From Thiothrix sp. UBA5583 (GTDB lineage Bacteria > Pseudomonadota > Gammaproteobacteria > Thiotrichales > Thiotrichaceae): 64,000 nt of DNA. The stretch is taken from assembly GCA_002425225.1 (NCBI GenBank), contig DILV01000007.1, positions 117,736 through 181,735 of the forward strand, read 5' to 3'. Of the stretch, positions 1 through 7,538 are shown piece by piece. Under the pieces are notes generated by a model. The model worked only from the letters and a program-made list of their open reading frames with translations, ran no database searches and was not told where the DNA came from. A program made the translations under genes and the position numbers. How positions within the stretch are numbered: position 1 is the stretch's first letter; each line of letters begins with the position of its first letter.

Positions 1-117
1 CTGGAAGAATGCGCCGCCAACGGCGAAATCTTCGTGCTGCTGAGGTTTGTCACCGCTATTGGCTAGCCCTGGCAGCATGAACAGGCTGCTCAGGGCAATG
101 GCTATTGTTGATCTCAT
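1..117 (-). CDS. Exported protein, N-terminal fragment
   Basis: Thirty-nine codons read inwards from an ATG at 117 to the window edge, so only the N-terminus is seen. It opens with a positively charged start, a hydrophobic stretch (about residues 4-17) and a likely signal-peptidase site after LPGLA near residue 19, so the product is probably exported. An AAGGA ribosome-binding site lies just upstream. It follows the imelysin gene on the same strand, with a repeat pair in the 146-bp gap, and is probably the last visible gene of the bfd-hemP-imelysin run. Function cannot be assigned from this fragment; an iron-related envelope protein is a guess from position only. Confidence 0.6.
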   Translation of the reverse strand, partial: MRSTIAIALSSLFMLPGLANSGDKPQQHEDFAVGGAFFQ

Positions 118-133
118 AGTTATCCTTGAAGAA

Positions 134-259
134 ACCCCTCACCCCCTAACCCCCTCTCCCTCAAGGGGCGAGGGGGAACAAGAATGATGACCTCTTAGCC
201 CCTCTCCCCTTGAGGGACGACCCCTCAGGGGGCTGGGTGCGGGGTTGGGGTGAGGGGTT
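134..259. repeat. REPIN-like pair of C/G-rich palindromic repeats
   Basis: Two inverted copies of a repeat built on CCCCTCACCCC, CCCCTCTCCCT and CAAGGGG fill the gap between the imelysin gene and the next gene. The left copy (134-175) and the right copy (199-259) are roughly reverse complements, each with its own internal hairpin. The same unit occurs at 6721-6761, and a related unit occurs inside several genes of this window. The structure fits a non-autonomous REP/REPIN element; a role in 3' mRNA protection or termination is possible but not shown. Confidence 0.7.
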
Positions 260-263
260 CTTT

Positions 264-1499
264 TCATCCACCAAATGAGTCGCTGCTCTCCGGGTTGAGG
301 TTGTCAATGCCCAGCACTTTGGCAGCCGCTTCAATGTCACCGGTCTGGCTGCGCAGTGCCGCAATCGCTGTCTTGATGCGTTTGTTGCCATCCTTGTTGT
401 CGGCAGTAATTTGCTGGTCGAAATGTTCGCCGTTTTTCGCGGCGGTTACAATCGCTTCGACCTTTTGTTGGGTGTCGGCAAGTTTCCCCACCAGGGTTTC
501 GCTGACTTTGGCATCCTTGGCGGCAAGCAGTTGGGCAAGGCTTGTGCCGGTTACTGTTGTGCCGTTGGTGCGGGTGTAAGTGCCGTTGAAAATATTTTGG
601 ATGCTGCGGGCATTTTCGGCGATGTCGTGGTGGGTGTTGTCGCTGAAACAGGAATGTTCGTCTTCCTGTGAACGTGCCAGCAACGCTACGTTCATGCGCT
701 CACCAGCCAGTTCGCCGAGGCTGAGGCTGCCCATGCCAAACAACATGCGGCGCACGGCTTCCTGTTCGTCGATGGCGAGGAAGGCTTTGCGGTAGTTTTC
801 TTTGCCGGATGCCCAGTCATCCGCCATGGTTTGCAGGTCGGCAACCAGCAGGTCGGTGGCGGCTTTCAGGTATTCCGCGCGGCGTTCGCAGTTGCCGTTG
901 GTGCAGGCATCAGCCTTGGCGTAGTCGGTGTGGGGGCGCTTGCCAGCATCCTGTGGGTTTTCGTTGAAATCCTGACCCCACAGCAGGAATTCGATGGCGT
1001 GGTAGCCAGTGCCGACATTAGCTTCGGAACCGCCTTTTTCATTCAGGGATTTCAGCAGTTCAACATTGATCGGGTCTTTGCCAGCGATGATGTTGGCGCT
1101 GGCAAACGGGTTGCCTTCCTCGTGGTCGTAACTGTCCTGCTTGACGTAATCAATCAAGCCTTCGTCCAGTGGCCAGGCGTTGACCTGACCTTCCCACTCA
1201 TCCACGTTTTTGTTGCTGAAGCGGAAGGCTTCGGTTTGCCCGTAAGGTATCCGTGCTGCCAGCCAGGCGTCTTTGGCTGCTTGGTGGGTTTCAGCACTGG
1301 GGTTGGCGATAAATGCATTGATTTTGTCCTGCAAGATTTTGGCGGTTGCTAGGGCATCGTCAAAGCTGGCATGGGCAATATTGACGTAAGTTTCCATGAC
1401 CGCTTTGGTGCTGATGGTATCGGCTTGCACAAGGGGCGCAGTGGTGGCTAACAGGCTTCCGAACAGGGCAGCAGATACAAGCTGGCGAATACGTTGCAT
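264..1499 (-). CDS. Imelysin family periplasmic protein (iron-regulated, M75)
   Basis: A 411-residue protein with a signal peptide (hydrophobic segment about residues 9-25, likely cleavage after VQA). The imelysin motif GxHxxE is present around residues 165-170 (H167, E170) and is followed by FLLWGQD, a hallmark of the family. Imelysins are periplasmic or outer-membrane-associated proteins linked to iron acquisition; despite the M75 label, peptidase activity is doubtful for many. The gene lies 81 bp downstream of hemP and is probably co-transcribed with bfd and hemP under the Fur-like sites near 2065-2150. The start at 1499 places the signal peptide at the N-terminus. The family assignment is strong; the substrate is unknown. 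Confidence 0.9.
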   Translation of the reverse strand: MQRIRQLVSAALFGSLLATTAPLVQADTISTKAVMETYVNIAHASFDDALATAKILQDKINAFIANPSAETHQAAKDAWLAARIPYGQTEAFRFSNKNVDEWEGQVNAWPLDEGLIDYVKQDSYDHEEGNPFASANIIAGKDPINVELLKSLNEKGGSEANVGTGYHAIEFLLWGQDFNENPQDAGKRPHTDYAKADACTNGNCERRAEYLKAATDLLVADLQTMADDWASGKENYRKAFLAIDEQEAVRRMLFGMGSLSLGELAGERMNVALLARSQEDEHSCFSDNTHHDIAENARSIQNIFNGTYTRTNGTTVTGTSLAQLLAAKDAKVSETLVGKLADTQQKVEAIVTAAKNGEHFDQQITADNKDGNKRIKTAIAALRSQTGDIEAAAKVLGIDNLNPESSDSFGG

Positions 1500-1580
1500 A
1501 AGTTGGTTTTCCGGGCTGGTAAAATAAAGGTCTGGCTGGGGCAGAGGAGGCTGGCTGGCTTGACCGAATGCATTGAAGGG

Positions 1581-1799
1581 TTATTGGTTGCGCGGGGATT
1601 CAGACAGGTCGTCAAGCGTTGGCTGTTTGTCTGCGTCATCATCAGCGGAGGTCAGGATCAGATTGCCCCGGCGGGTAATGGTCAGACAATAAGGACGCTT
1701 GCCGTGCTGAAGGATGATCTTTTTGCAACCACGCATCAATTCTTCCAGATTGATCCGTTTGGGTTCTACATCCGACATTCTCAAGGCTCCAGTCATCAT
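1581..1799 (-). CDS. hemP: HemP family hemin uptake protein
   Basis: A small protein of 72 residues, or 65 if started at the second methionine (1778). The conserved core CLTITRRGNLILT around residues 38-50 is the HemP signature (YxLxITRxGKLILTK in relatives). HemP is a short iron-regulated protein linked to haem and siderophore uptake; in some bacteria it acts as a transcriptional activator of the haem receptor gene. The ATG at 1799 overlaps the bfd stop by 4 bp (ATGA), so translation is probably coupled and the long start is plausible. The pairing with bfd and an imelysin supports an iron-starvation operon. Confidence 0.85.
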   Translation of the reverse strand: MMTGALRMSDVEPKRINLEELMRGCKKIILQHGKRPYCLTITRRGNLILTSADDDADKQPTLDDLSESPRNQ

Positions 1800-2002
1800 G
1801 CGAATGCACCTTGCATCAGGTTGAAGTCAAAGGTTTCAGGGTTGAGGGTTTCGTCGATTACTTCGCGGGCATGGTGTTTGCAGCGTCCGCAACACGTGCC
1901 GACTTTCAGCTCTTGCTGGATGGCCTCCAGTGTGTCGTGGCCTTGTTTGACCGCTTTCTTGATGGCTTTGTCGGTCACGGAATGGCAAATGCAAACGTAC
2001 AT
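1796..2002 (-). CDS. bfd: Bacterioferritin-associated ferredoxin
   Basis: A 68-residue protein with the BFD-type [2Fe-2S] cysteine pattern: C4-x-C6 at the N-terminus and C38-x2-C41 in the TCCGRCK segment. Bfd binds bacterioferritin and passes electrons to the haem and core so that stored iron is released; it is typically made under iron starvation. Two bacterioferritin genes lie 2 kb away on the other strand, which fits the partnership. It is the first gene of a minus-strand operon with hemP and the imelysin. Fur-box-like sequences lie directly upstream. The start at MYVCICHS is the usual family start. Confidence 0.93.
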   Translation of the reverse strand: MYVCICHSVTDKAIKKAVKQGHDTLEAIQQELKVGTCCGRCKHHAREVIDETLNPETFDFNLMQGAFA

Positions 2003-2064
2003 ACACTTCCCCTAAACAGTAATCATTCTTAAAACAAGGCGGATGATAACCATCCCTATTTACA

Positions 2065-2083
2065 AATGCAAGTGGTTCTCAGT
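2065..2083. promoter_or_regulatory. Putative Fur box, bfd promoter side
   Basis: The sequence AATGCAAGTGGTTCTCAGT resembles the AATGCAAATGATTCTCATT form of Fur boxes seen in many proteobacteria. It lies 63 bp upstream of the bfd start and closely matches the site at 2752-2770. The call rests on motif resemblance and on the iron-related genes it would control. Confidence 0.5.
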
Positions 2084-2096
2084 GCATTTGTGAAAA

Positions 2097-2111
2097 TGAG
2101 AAAAATTCTCA
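2097..2111. promoter_or_regulatory. Putative Fur box (TGAGAA-AAA-TTCTCA)
   Basis: A perfect inverted repeat TGAGAA/TTCTCA with a 3-base centre, close to the 7-1-7 Fur consensus TGATAATNATTATCA and its TGAGAATNATTCTCA variant. It lies in the divergent region between bfd and the gene at 2270, so it could serve either promoter. Confidence 0.5.
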
Positions 2112-2135
2112 AAAAAATTCTTGAATCAAAAACAG

Positions 2136-2152
2136 GGATCATTATCATTTAG
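2136..2152. promoter_or_regulatory. Putative Fur box (AATGATAATGAT on minus strand)
   Basis: Read on the minus strand this region gives AAATGATAATGATC, two GATAAT-like hexamers in tandem as in classical Fur sites. It is the nearest site to the plus-strand gene at 2270 and the third Fur-like element in this 264-bp divergent region. Confidence 0.45.
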
Positions 2153-2269
2153 TCCATCGAACAGGTTTTGCCTCTCCTCAAAACGGCAACCAAAGTAGTC
2201 AAGCCATGTGTACCGTAACTCCACGCTAGCCAGACTCACTTTTCGCAAATACAGACGCGGAGGTGCGTG

Positions 2270-2605
2270 ATGACGTTTTACATCAATGCTTGGCTGGATC
2301 GGGTTGACCCCTTCATCAGCCTGCATAACCGCCACACGGGTGAAGTAGTGGCGCGGTTTGACAAGGATGAAGTGCGGGAATGCCTGGAACAAGGCGATTT
2401 CTGCGTGAATGAATTGTGTAACCCCAGCCAGCGGGTACAGCAGGAACTGGTCAAGTGTTTGTTGCTGGCACAATGTTCCCAGCAGGTAAGGCAACAATTG
2501 GAGAGCATTTACCGCAGCTTTTTCCCACCACCTGCTAGTGCGGAGATCATTCCTTTCAGGGCGAAGCAGTCTGCCATGCTAGCGTATGAGCAGGGTTACG
2601 CCTGA
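2270..2605 (+). CDS. Hypothetical protein in iron island, cysteine-rich
   Basis: A 111-residue protein with no family I recognise. It has no signal peptide or membrane segment. It contains five cysteines in the middle (about C38, C45, C50, C63, C69 counted from the ATG) and a mixed charged/helical composition, so it may be a cytosolic metal- or cluster-binding or regulatory protein; that is inference. An in-frame GTG lies one codon upstream; the ATG at 2270 is preferred because a GCGGAGG ribosome-binding site sits 6 bases before it. It is divergent from bfd, with three Fur-like sites between, so iron control is likely. Confidence 0.7.
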   Translation: MTFYINAWLDRVDPFISLHNRHTGEVVARFDKDEVRECLEQGDFCVNELCNPSQRVQQELVKCLLLAQCSQQVRQQLESIYRSFFPPPASAEIIPFRAKQSAMLAYEQGYA

Positions 2606-2621
2606 GTTAAAGTGTGTACAA

Positions 2622-2664
2622 CCTGTCAGGTTAGCCTTGATAAAAATAACTCTGACCTGACAGG
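2622..2664. repeat. Perfect 10-bp inverted repeat between unknown gene and peroxidase
   Basis: CCTGTCAGGT at 2622-2631 is exactly mirrored by ACCTGACAGG at 2655-2664, with 23 bases between. No T-run follows, so it is a poor intrinsic terminator. It could be an operator or an RNA hairpin upstream of the peroxidase gene. Confidence 0.5.
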
Positions 2665-2751
2665 AATCCTGGTTCCTCTAGGAATTTTGAAACATCGTTG
2701 GGGGCGCAAGCCCCTTTATTTCTTGTCAGTCTGTTGACCTGCATCAATTGT

Positions 2752-2770
2752 AATGCAAGTTGTTCTCATT
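2752..2770. promoter_or_regulatory. Putative Fur box upstream of di-heme peroxidase
   Basis: AATGCAAGTTGTTCTCATT is nearly the same as the site at 2065-2083 and has palindromic AATG/CATT ends. It lies 42 bp before the ATG of the peroxidase, so the peroxidase and perhaps the following bacterioferritins may be iron-responsive. Confidence 0.55.
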
Positions 2771-2811
2771 TATATTGCGAAACTCCTGAACTGTTGCGGA
2801 TAGCTCAACCC

Positions 2812-3957
2812 ATGCGTGCCGTCATTCCCTGCCTGCTGTTATTGCCCCTCGCTGCCAATCCCTTGCTGGCTGAGGACAAACCCGTCGCCACCAAGGCCGA
2901 ACTGGGCGAAAAACTGTTTTTTGATGTCAACCTGTCGAAAAACCGTACCCAGTCCTGCGCTACCTGCCATAACCCGGAACACGGTTTCGTTGATAACCGT
3001 TCCACTAGTGTCGGCAAGGCGGTGTCACTGGGGGATGATGGCAAATCACTGGGCGACCGCAATGCGCCAACGGCGGCTTATGCCAGTCTCAGCCCGGATT
3101 TCCACCAGAACAAACAGGGCAAGTATGTGGGCGGACAATTCCTCGATGGGCGGGAAAAGGACTTGGCAGGGCAGGCAGGTGGCCCACCCACCAACCCGCT
3201 TGAAATGGGGATGCCCGACAAACCAGCCGTGGTGGAACGGCTCAAGGAAAATGCGGCTTACGTCAGCGCTTTCAAACAGTTGTTCGGCGACACCGTGTTT
3301 GAGCAGCCGGAAGTCGCCTATGCCGCGATGGCGGAAAGCCTTGCCGCGTTTGAAAAAACCGACCGTTTTGCCCCGTTCGATTCAAAGTATGACCGTTACC
3401 TGCGTGGTGAGGTGGACTTGACCGATCAGGAATCCTTGGGGGAATCACTGTTCTTTTCCAACCAGTTCACCAACTGTAATCGTTGCCACCAGTTGAAAGC
3501 ATTCCCCGGCAGTGAGGGTGAAACCTTCAGCAATTACGAGTACCACAACCTTGGTGTGCCAACCCATCAGGCGGTGCGTGAGGCTAATGGCAAGGGCAAG
3601 GATTTTGTGGACAAGGGACTGCGGGAACACCCGGATGTCAAGGATGACAAGGAAACAGGCAAGTTCAAGGTTCCCACCCTGCGTAATGTGGCGATTACCG
3701 GCCCTTACATGCACAACGGGGTATTCAATGACCTGAAAACGGTGGTGCTGTTTTACGACCAGTTCAACAACAGCGAACGCAAGCTCAACCCGGAAACCGG
3801 CAAGCCGTGGGATGCGCCGGAGGTGGATGAAAATCTGGCGTTAAAGGAAAAGGATTTCCAAGCCCCGGCATTGAAGGATAGTGAAGTGGATGCACTAGTG
3901 GCTTTTATGCAAACCCTGACTGACCAGCGTTATGAGCATCTGCTGGAACAGGATTGA
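2812..3957 (+). CDS. Di-heme cytochrome c peroxidase / MauG-like protein
   Basis: A 381-residue exported protein from the ATG at 2812, which starts a clear signal peptide (residues 1-20, ending LLA). Two haem-c attachment motifs are present: C49-A-T-C52-H53 and C222-N-R-C225-H226. The spacing and the flanking blocks (NPEHGFVDNRS; VPTLRNVAITGPYMHNG) match the bacterial cytochrome c peroxidase/MauG family. These enzymes reduce periplasmic hydrogen peroxide with electrons from small cytochromes, or carry out MauG-type oxidations; which applies is not decided here. The open frame extends 38 codons upstream, but that part is not signal-like and overlaps the Fur-like site. The bacterioferritin genes begin 84 bp downstream. 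Confidence 0.9.
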   Translation: MRAVIPCLLLLPLAANPLLAEDKPVATKAELGEKLFFDVNLSKNRTQSCATCHNPEHGFVDNRSTSVGKAVSLGDDGKSLGDRNAPTAAYASLSPDFHQNKQGKYVGGQFLDGREKDLAGQAGGPPTNPLEMGMPDKPAVVERLKENAAYVSAFKQLFGDTVFEQPEVAYAAMAESLAAFEKTDRFAPFDSKYDRYLRGEVDLTDQESLGESLFFSNQFTNCNRCHQLKAFPGSEGETFSNYEYHNLGVPTHQAVREANGKGKDFVDKGLREHPDVKDDKETGKFKVPTLRNVAITGPYMHNGVFNDLKTVVLFYDQFNNSERKLNPETGKPWDAPEVDENLALKEKDFQAPALKDSEVDALVAFMQTLTDQRYEHLLEQD

Positions 3958-4041
3958 CACAAGCGTAATATGTTGGAGTGAACTCACCGGGCGATGGGCG
4001 TAAGATGATGTTTCCTGATACATCCAATAAAGGAGACGCCT

Positions 4042-4512
4042 ATGAAAGGAAACCCCGACATCAACCGTTCGCTCAATCTAGCGCTACGCAGCCAGTTGAC
4101 CGCGATCAACCAGTATTTCCTGCACGCCCGCATGTGCAAAAACTGGGGGCTGGAAAAGCTCAACAGCAAGGAATACAAGCGTTCGATCAAGGCCATGAAA
4201 CAGGCCGAGGAGCTGATCGAACGCATCCTGTTCCTTGAAGCCCTGCCCAATCTGCAAGACCTTGGCAAACTTTACCTCGGTGAAGACGTGCCAGAAATCA
4301 TCGCCAACGACCTGCGCCTTGCCGGTGAAGTGGTGGCGGAATTGCGCAAGGTCATCGGTGAATGCGAACAGGCGCAGGACTACGTTTCCCGCGATATGTT
4401 GCAGGAAATTCTTGAAGAGGAAGAAGAGCAGATCGACTGGCTCGAATCCCAGCAGTGGGCGATGGATAACGCCGGTCTGCAAAATTACCTGCAATCCATG
4501 ATGAACGATTAA
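4042..4512 (+). CDS. bfr: Bacterioferritin, haem-binding subunit lacking ferroxidase residues
   Basis: A 156-residue bacterioferritin. The haem-ligand methionine M52 is present. Compared with E. coli Bfr, most ferroxidase ligands are changed: E18 to Q, E51 to A, H54 to Q, E94 lost and H130 to Q, with E127 kept. This is the pattern of beta-type subunits of two-subunit bacterioferritins, which hold haem at the dimer interface but do not oxidise iron themselves. A strong AAGGAG site precedes the ATG. Twelve bases separate it from the second bfr gene, so the two subunits are probably made together and co-assemble. Confidence 0.93.
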   Translation: MKGNPDINRSLNLALRSQLTAINQYFLHARMCKNWGLEKLNSKEYKRSIKAMKQAEELIERILFLEALPNLQDLGKLYLGEDVPEIIANDLRLAGEVVAELRKVIGECEQAQDYVSRDMLQEILEEEEEQIDWLESQQWAMDNAGLQNYLQSMMND

Positions 4513-4524
4513 GGAGCAAATAAT

Positions 4525-4992
4525 ATGAAAGGAAAAGACCGTGTAATCGACGTACTGAAAACCCTGCTGGCAGGTGAACTGGCGGCGCGTGACCAGTATT
4601 TCATCCACTCACGCATGTGTGACGACTGGGGTTTGAGCAAGCTGTACGCACATTACGAACATGAACGGCAGGAAGAAAGCAGCCATGCTGACGCCATCAT
4701 CCGCCGTATCCTGTTCCTCGAAGGTGTGCCTGACCTCAACAATCAGGACAACCTGAATGTGGGTTCCGATGTACCCAGCATGTTCAAAAACGATCTGGCA
4801 CTGGAATACCATGTGGTGGGTGCGCTGAAAGCCGCGATGAAAATCTGTGAGGAAGAGCAGGATTACGTCACCCGTGAAATGCTGCGGGCGCAACTGGATG
4901 ATACCGAACAGGATCACGCCTACTACCTGGAAAAGCAGCTTGGTTTGATTGACAAGATCGGCTTGCAGAACTATTTGCAGTCACAGATGTAA
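4525..4992 (+). CDS. bfr: Bacterioferritin, ferroxidase subunit lacking haem methionine
   Basis: A 155-residue bacterioferritin of the alpha type. The ferroxidase residues E18, E51, H54 and E94 are in place, and E128 and H131 align with E127/H130 of E. coli Bfr after a one-residue shift. The haem-ligand methionine at position 52 is serine. It therefore oxidises Fe(II) but cannot supply the axial haem ligand, complementing the gene just upstream. A GGAGCAAATAAT ribosome-binding region precedes the ATG. Iron leaving the shell would be released through Bfd, encoded at 1796-2002. Confidence 0.93.
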   Translation: MKGKDRVIDVLKTLLAGELAARDQYFIHSRMCDDWGLSKLYAHYEHERQEESSHADAIIRRILFLEGVPDLNNQDNLNVGSDVPSMFKNDLALEYHVVGALKAAMKICEEEQDYVTREMLRAQLDDTEQDHAYYLEKQLGLIDKIGLQNYLQSQM

Positions 4993-5121
4993 CCCTTCCC
5001 CCAATCCTCTGTTCAGGCACACGCGGTCGTCACGATGCAGCGCATTACCCAGACAGGGATTCTTCACTAGACATGGCTTCGCGTCTTTGTTTGAATCAGC
5101 CCCTTTTGCGGGATATTCACT

Positions 5122-5685
5122 GTGGAAGCCTTTCTTGTTTCAACCGGCATCGTTGCCCTCGCTGAAATCGGCGATAAAACCCAACTGCTCTCGCTGGTGC
5201 TAGCCGCCAAATTCCGTAAACCCGTTCCCATTATCCTCGGCATTCTGGTTGCCACCTTGCTCAACCATGCGGGCGCGGGTGCAATCGGCGCGTGGGTCAC
5301 AACCTTGCTGGGTGAAAATGTTTTACGCTGGATTCTGGGTTTGTCGTTTCTGGCGATGGCGGTGTGGATCATGATCCCCGACAAGCTGGATGACGATGAT
5401 GTCAAAGTGGATGCGACGCATTACGGTGTGTTCGGTGCAACGGTGGTGGCGTTTTTCCTCGCGGAAATGGGCGACAAGACGCAAATTGCTACCGTGGCAT
5501 TGGCGGCACAGTACGCATCCCTGTTCTGGGTAGTGGCAGGTACGACGTTGGGGATGATGATTGCCAATGTCCCGGCGGTGCTGCTGGGCGACAAGATGGC
5601 GCACAAGCTGCCGCTGAAGCTGGTACATGGCATTGCAGCGGCAATTTTTGCGGTGTTGGGTGTGTTGGCGTTGCTGGGGGGATGA
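5122..5685 (+). CDS. UPF0016/GDT1 (TMEM165) family cation transporter
   Basis: A 187-residue integral membrane protein with six likely transmembrane segments in two homologous halves. Each half carries the family motif E-x-G-D-K-T-Q (residues 15-21 and 115-121). Family members move Mn2+ or Ca2+ against H+; bacterial relatives are mostly manganese exporters. A short acidic loop (LDDDDVKVD, near residues 89-97) separates the halves. The start is a GTG at 5122, since ATG alternatives would remove the first motif. It follows the bacterioferritins by 129 bp, and its own promoter is likely. I looked for a yybP-ykoY manganese riboswitch upstream and did not find a convincing one. Confidence 0.88.
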   Translation: MEAFLVSTGIVALAEIGDKTQLLSLVLAAKFRKPVPIILGILVATLLNHAGAGAIGAWVTTLLGENVLRWILGLSFLAMAVWIMIPDKLDDDDVKVDATHYGVFGATVVAFFLAEMGDKTQIATVALAAQYASLFWVVAGTTLGMMIANVPAVLLGDKMAHKLPLKLVHGIAAAIFAVLGVLALLGG

Positions 5686-5693
5686 AAGTTGGC

Positions 5694-6701
5694 TTATTGC
5701 CAACCCACCTTGTCCATGATCATGACGGCTTGGGCATTGTGCTTGCCCAGTGCTGACAGGTTCAGCGCATCGCTTTTGAAGTTGCCCCAGCTTTGCAGTT
5801 CCGGGCTGGCTGCAATGCCACGCTTGGCAGGATATTCACCGTTGGTGTTGGAATACCAGCGTTGCGCGTCATCCAGTACCATGTATTCCAGCAATTTTAC
5901 GGCGTTCTCCTTGTTTTTGGCGGATGCTGTCATACCTGCGCCACTCACATTAATATGCGTGCCCCGATCCGCTTGATTGGGGAAGAATACTTTTACCTTG
6001 CTGGCAGCGGCTTTTTGCGCAGTATCGCCACCGTAAAGCATTTGTGCATAGTAATAGGTGTTGGCAATCGCCACGTCACATTGTCCCGCTGCTACTGCTT
6101 TGATCTGGTCACGGTCGCCACCGCTGGGTGGCTTTGCCAGATTTGCCACCAAGCCTTGCGCCCACTGTTCGGCTTGCGCCGCGCCTTTGGCAGCAATCAG
6201 GGAAGCCAGCAGCGATTGGTTATAAATACTACTGGAGGAACGCACACAAACACGCCCATTCCATTTTGGGTCAGCCAGGTCTTCGTAGGTGGAAAGTTCG
6301 TTGGCTTGCACTTTTTCCGGGTTGTAGAAAATTACCCGCGCACGGTAGGTTAGCCCGAACCATTGATTGCCGGGGTCACGCAAATTGGCTGGAATCGCTT
6401 GGTTCAATTTAGCGGACTGGGTTGGCTGCAATGTGCCCGCCTCTACAGCACGGTGCAGACGCCCAGCATCGGCGGTAATCAACACGTCAGCGGGGGAGTT
6501 TGCGCCTTCGCGTTTGAGGCGTTCCAGTAGTGGGTCATCATCGCCGGTAATCAGGTTGACTTTAACGCCAGTGTCTTTGCTGAACGCATCCAACAGTGGT
6601 TTGATCAACTGCTCTTCACGGGCGGAATACACATTCACTTCATTAGCCAAAACTTGGGTGCTACATAGCAACAGCAGGCTGGCGATCATCTTTTTCAACA
6701 T
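5694..6701 (-). CDS. Fe(3+) ABC transporter substrate-binding protein (FbpA/FutA type)
   Basis: A 335-residue periplasmic binding protein with a signal peptide ending near QVLA. The sequence EVNVYSAREEQLIKPLLDAF at the mature N-terminus and the block YYYAQM near residue 220 are typical of the FutA/FbpA class-II iron-binding proteins, in which tyrosines bind ferric iron. The ATG at 6701 is preferred over the GTG at 6710 because AAGGAG lies 8 bases upstream. No permease or ATPase genes for it lie in this window. It is the last gene of a minus-strand run with the TonB receptor and PiuC, which suggests that the product carries iron released in the periplasm. Confidence 0.88.
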   Translation of the reverse strand: MLKKMIASLLLLCSTQVLANEVNVYSAREEQLIKPLLDAFSKDTGVKVNLITGDDDPLLERLKREGANSPADVLITADAGRLHRAVEAGTLQPTQSAKLNQAIPANLRDPGNQWFGLTYRARVIFYNPEKVQANELSTYEDLADPKWNGRVCVRSSSSIYNQSLLASLIAAKGAAQAEQWAQGLVANLAKPPSGGDRDQIKAVAAGQCDVAIANTYYYAQMLYGGDTAQKAAASKVKVFFPNQADRGTHINVSGAGMTASAKNKENAVKLLEYMVLDDAQRWYSNTNGEYPAKRGIAASPELQSWGNFKSDALNLSALGKHNAQAVMIMDKVGWQ

Positions 6702-6720
6702 AAAATACACTCCTTCTTAC

Positions 6721-6761
6721 TCCCCTCTCCCCTTGAGGGAGAGGGGTTGGGGGTGAGGGGG
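6721..6761. repeat. REP-like palindromic repeat, single copy
   Basis: CCCCTCTCCCCTTGAGGGAGAGGGG forms a strong hairpin and is followed by TTGGGGGTGAGGGGG, the same unit as in the pair at 134-259. It fills the gap between the piuC stop and the binding-protein gene and just precedes the latter's ribosome-binding site. Confidence 0.7.
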
Positions 6762-6766
6762 TAAAA

Positions 6767-7450
6767 CTAAGTATCCGCCCAACGGCGAACCAGATTGTGG
6801 TAAATCCCGGCGAGTTTGACGGTTTGCGGATGCCCTGCACCGAGTTCCAGTGACAATTCCTGTATGCTCTGGTCAAGGTCGTAGAGCAGGGTACGTTGCC
6901 CGTCATCACGCACCATGCTTTGCATCCAGAAGAAGGATGCAAGCCGTGCGCCGCTTGTCACCGGGCGGACTTGATGCAGGCTGGTGGCAGGGTAAAGCAC
7001 CATGTCACCTGCCGCGAGTTTGACCTCCTGTGCACCGAAGTTGTCTTCGATCACCAGTTCGCCGCCTTCGTATGCTTCGGGTTCGGCTAAAAATAGGGTG
7101 GCGGAAACGTCAGTGCGTACCCTAACGCTGGTTCCGGGTACAGTCATGACCGAACCATCGGTATGGATACCAAAGTGCCCACCATTTTCATAACGGTTAA
7201 ATAACGGTGGAAAAATCTTGAGAGGCAGAGCGGCAGAAATGAATTGCGGCTTGTTCGCCAGTGCGTCAAGGATCACATTCCCCAGCTCATGTGCAACAGG
7301 TGAGCTTTGAGGAATTTGCACATTGCTTTTGACGGTAGCAGGTTGTGTGCCTGTGGTGGCTTTGCCATCTATCCACTCTGCTTGATTCAGTTTATTTCGG
7401 CAAAAAGCGACTTGTTCTTTGGTGAGAACATTGGGTATACAAATCAGCAT
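6767..7450 (-). CDS. piuC: PKHD-type Fe(II)/2-oxoglutarate hydroxylase (PiuC/YbiX)
   Basis: A 227-residue cytosolic dioxygenase. The iron-binding facial triad is visible as H96-x-D98 (HTDGSV) and H159 (LHQVRP), with R169 as the likely 2-oxoglutarate anchor. The length and the C-terminal block match the PKHD hydroxylase family of PiuC and E. coli YbiX. These genes are regularly paired with Fiu/PiuA-type siderophore receptors, as here (receptor 88 bp upstream on the same strand). The substrate is unknown; a role in processing a siderophore is suspected from the pairing. Iron control would act through the receptor promoter. Confidence 0.92.
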   Translation of the reverse strand: MLICIPNVLTKEQVAFCRNKLNQAEWIDGKATTGTQPATVKSNVQIPQSSPVAHELGNVILDALANKPQFISAALPLKIFPPLFNRYENGGHFGIHTDGSVMTVPGTSVRVRTDVSATLFLAEPEAYEGGELVIEDNFGAQEVKLAAGDMVLYPATSLHQVRPVTSGARLASFFWMQSMVRDDGQRTLLYDLDQSIQELSLELGAGHPQTVKLAGIYHNLVRRWADT

Positions 7451-7538
7451 TGCCTATGCTCCTAAAAAAATATTACCCCCTAAACCCAACCCCGCGACTC
7501 ATGACCACGGGGCGGGAACCAGGACTTAAACTGTCAGA

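Noticed and set aside
4993..5121. Possible yybP-ykoY manganese riboswitch before the UPF0016 gene
   Set aside because: The conserved core bases and a fitting pair of stems could not be found.
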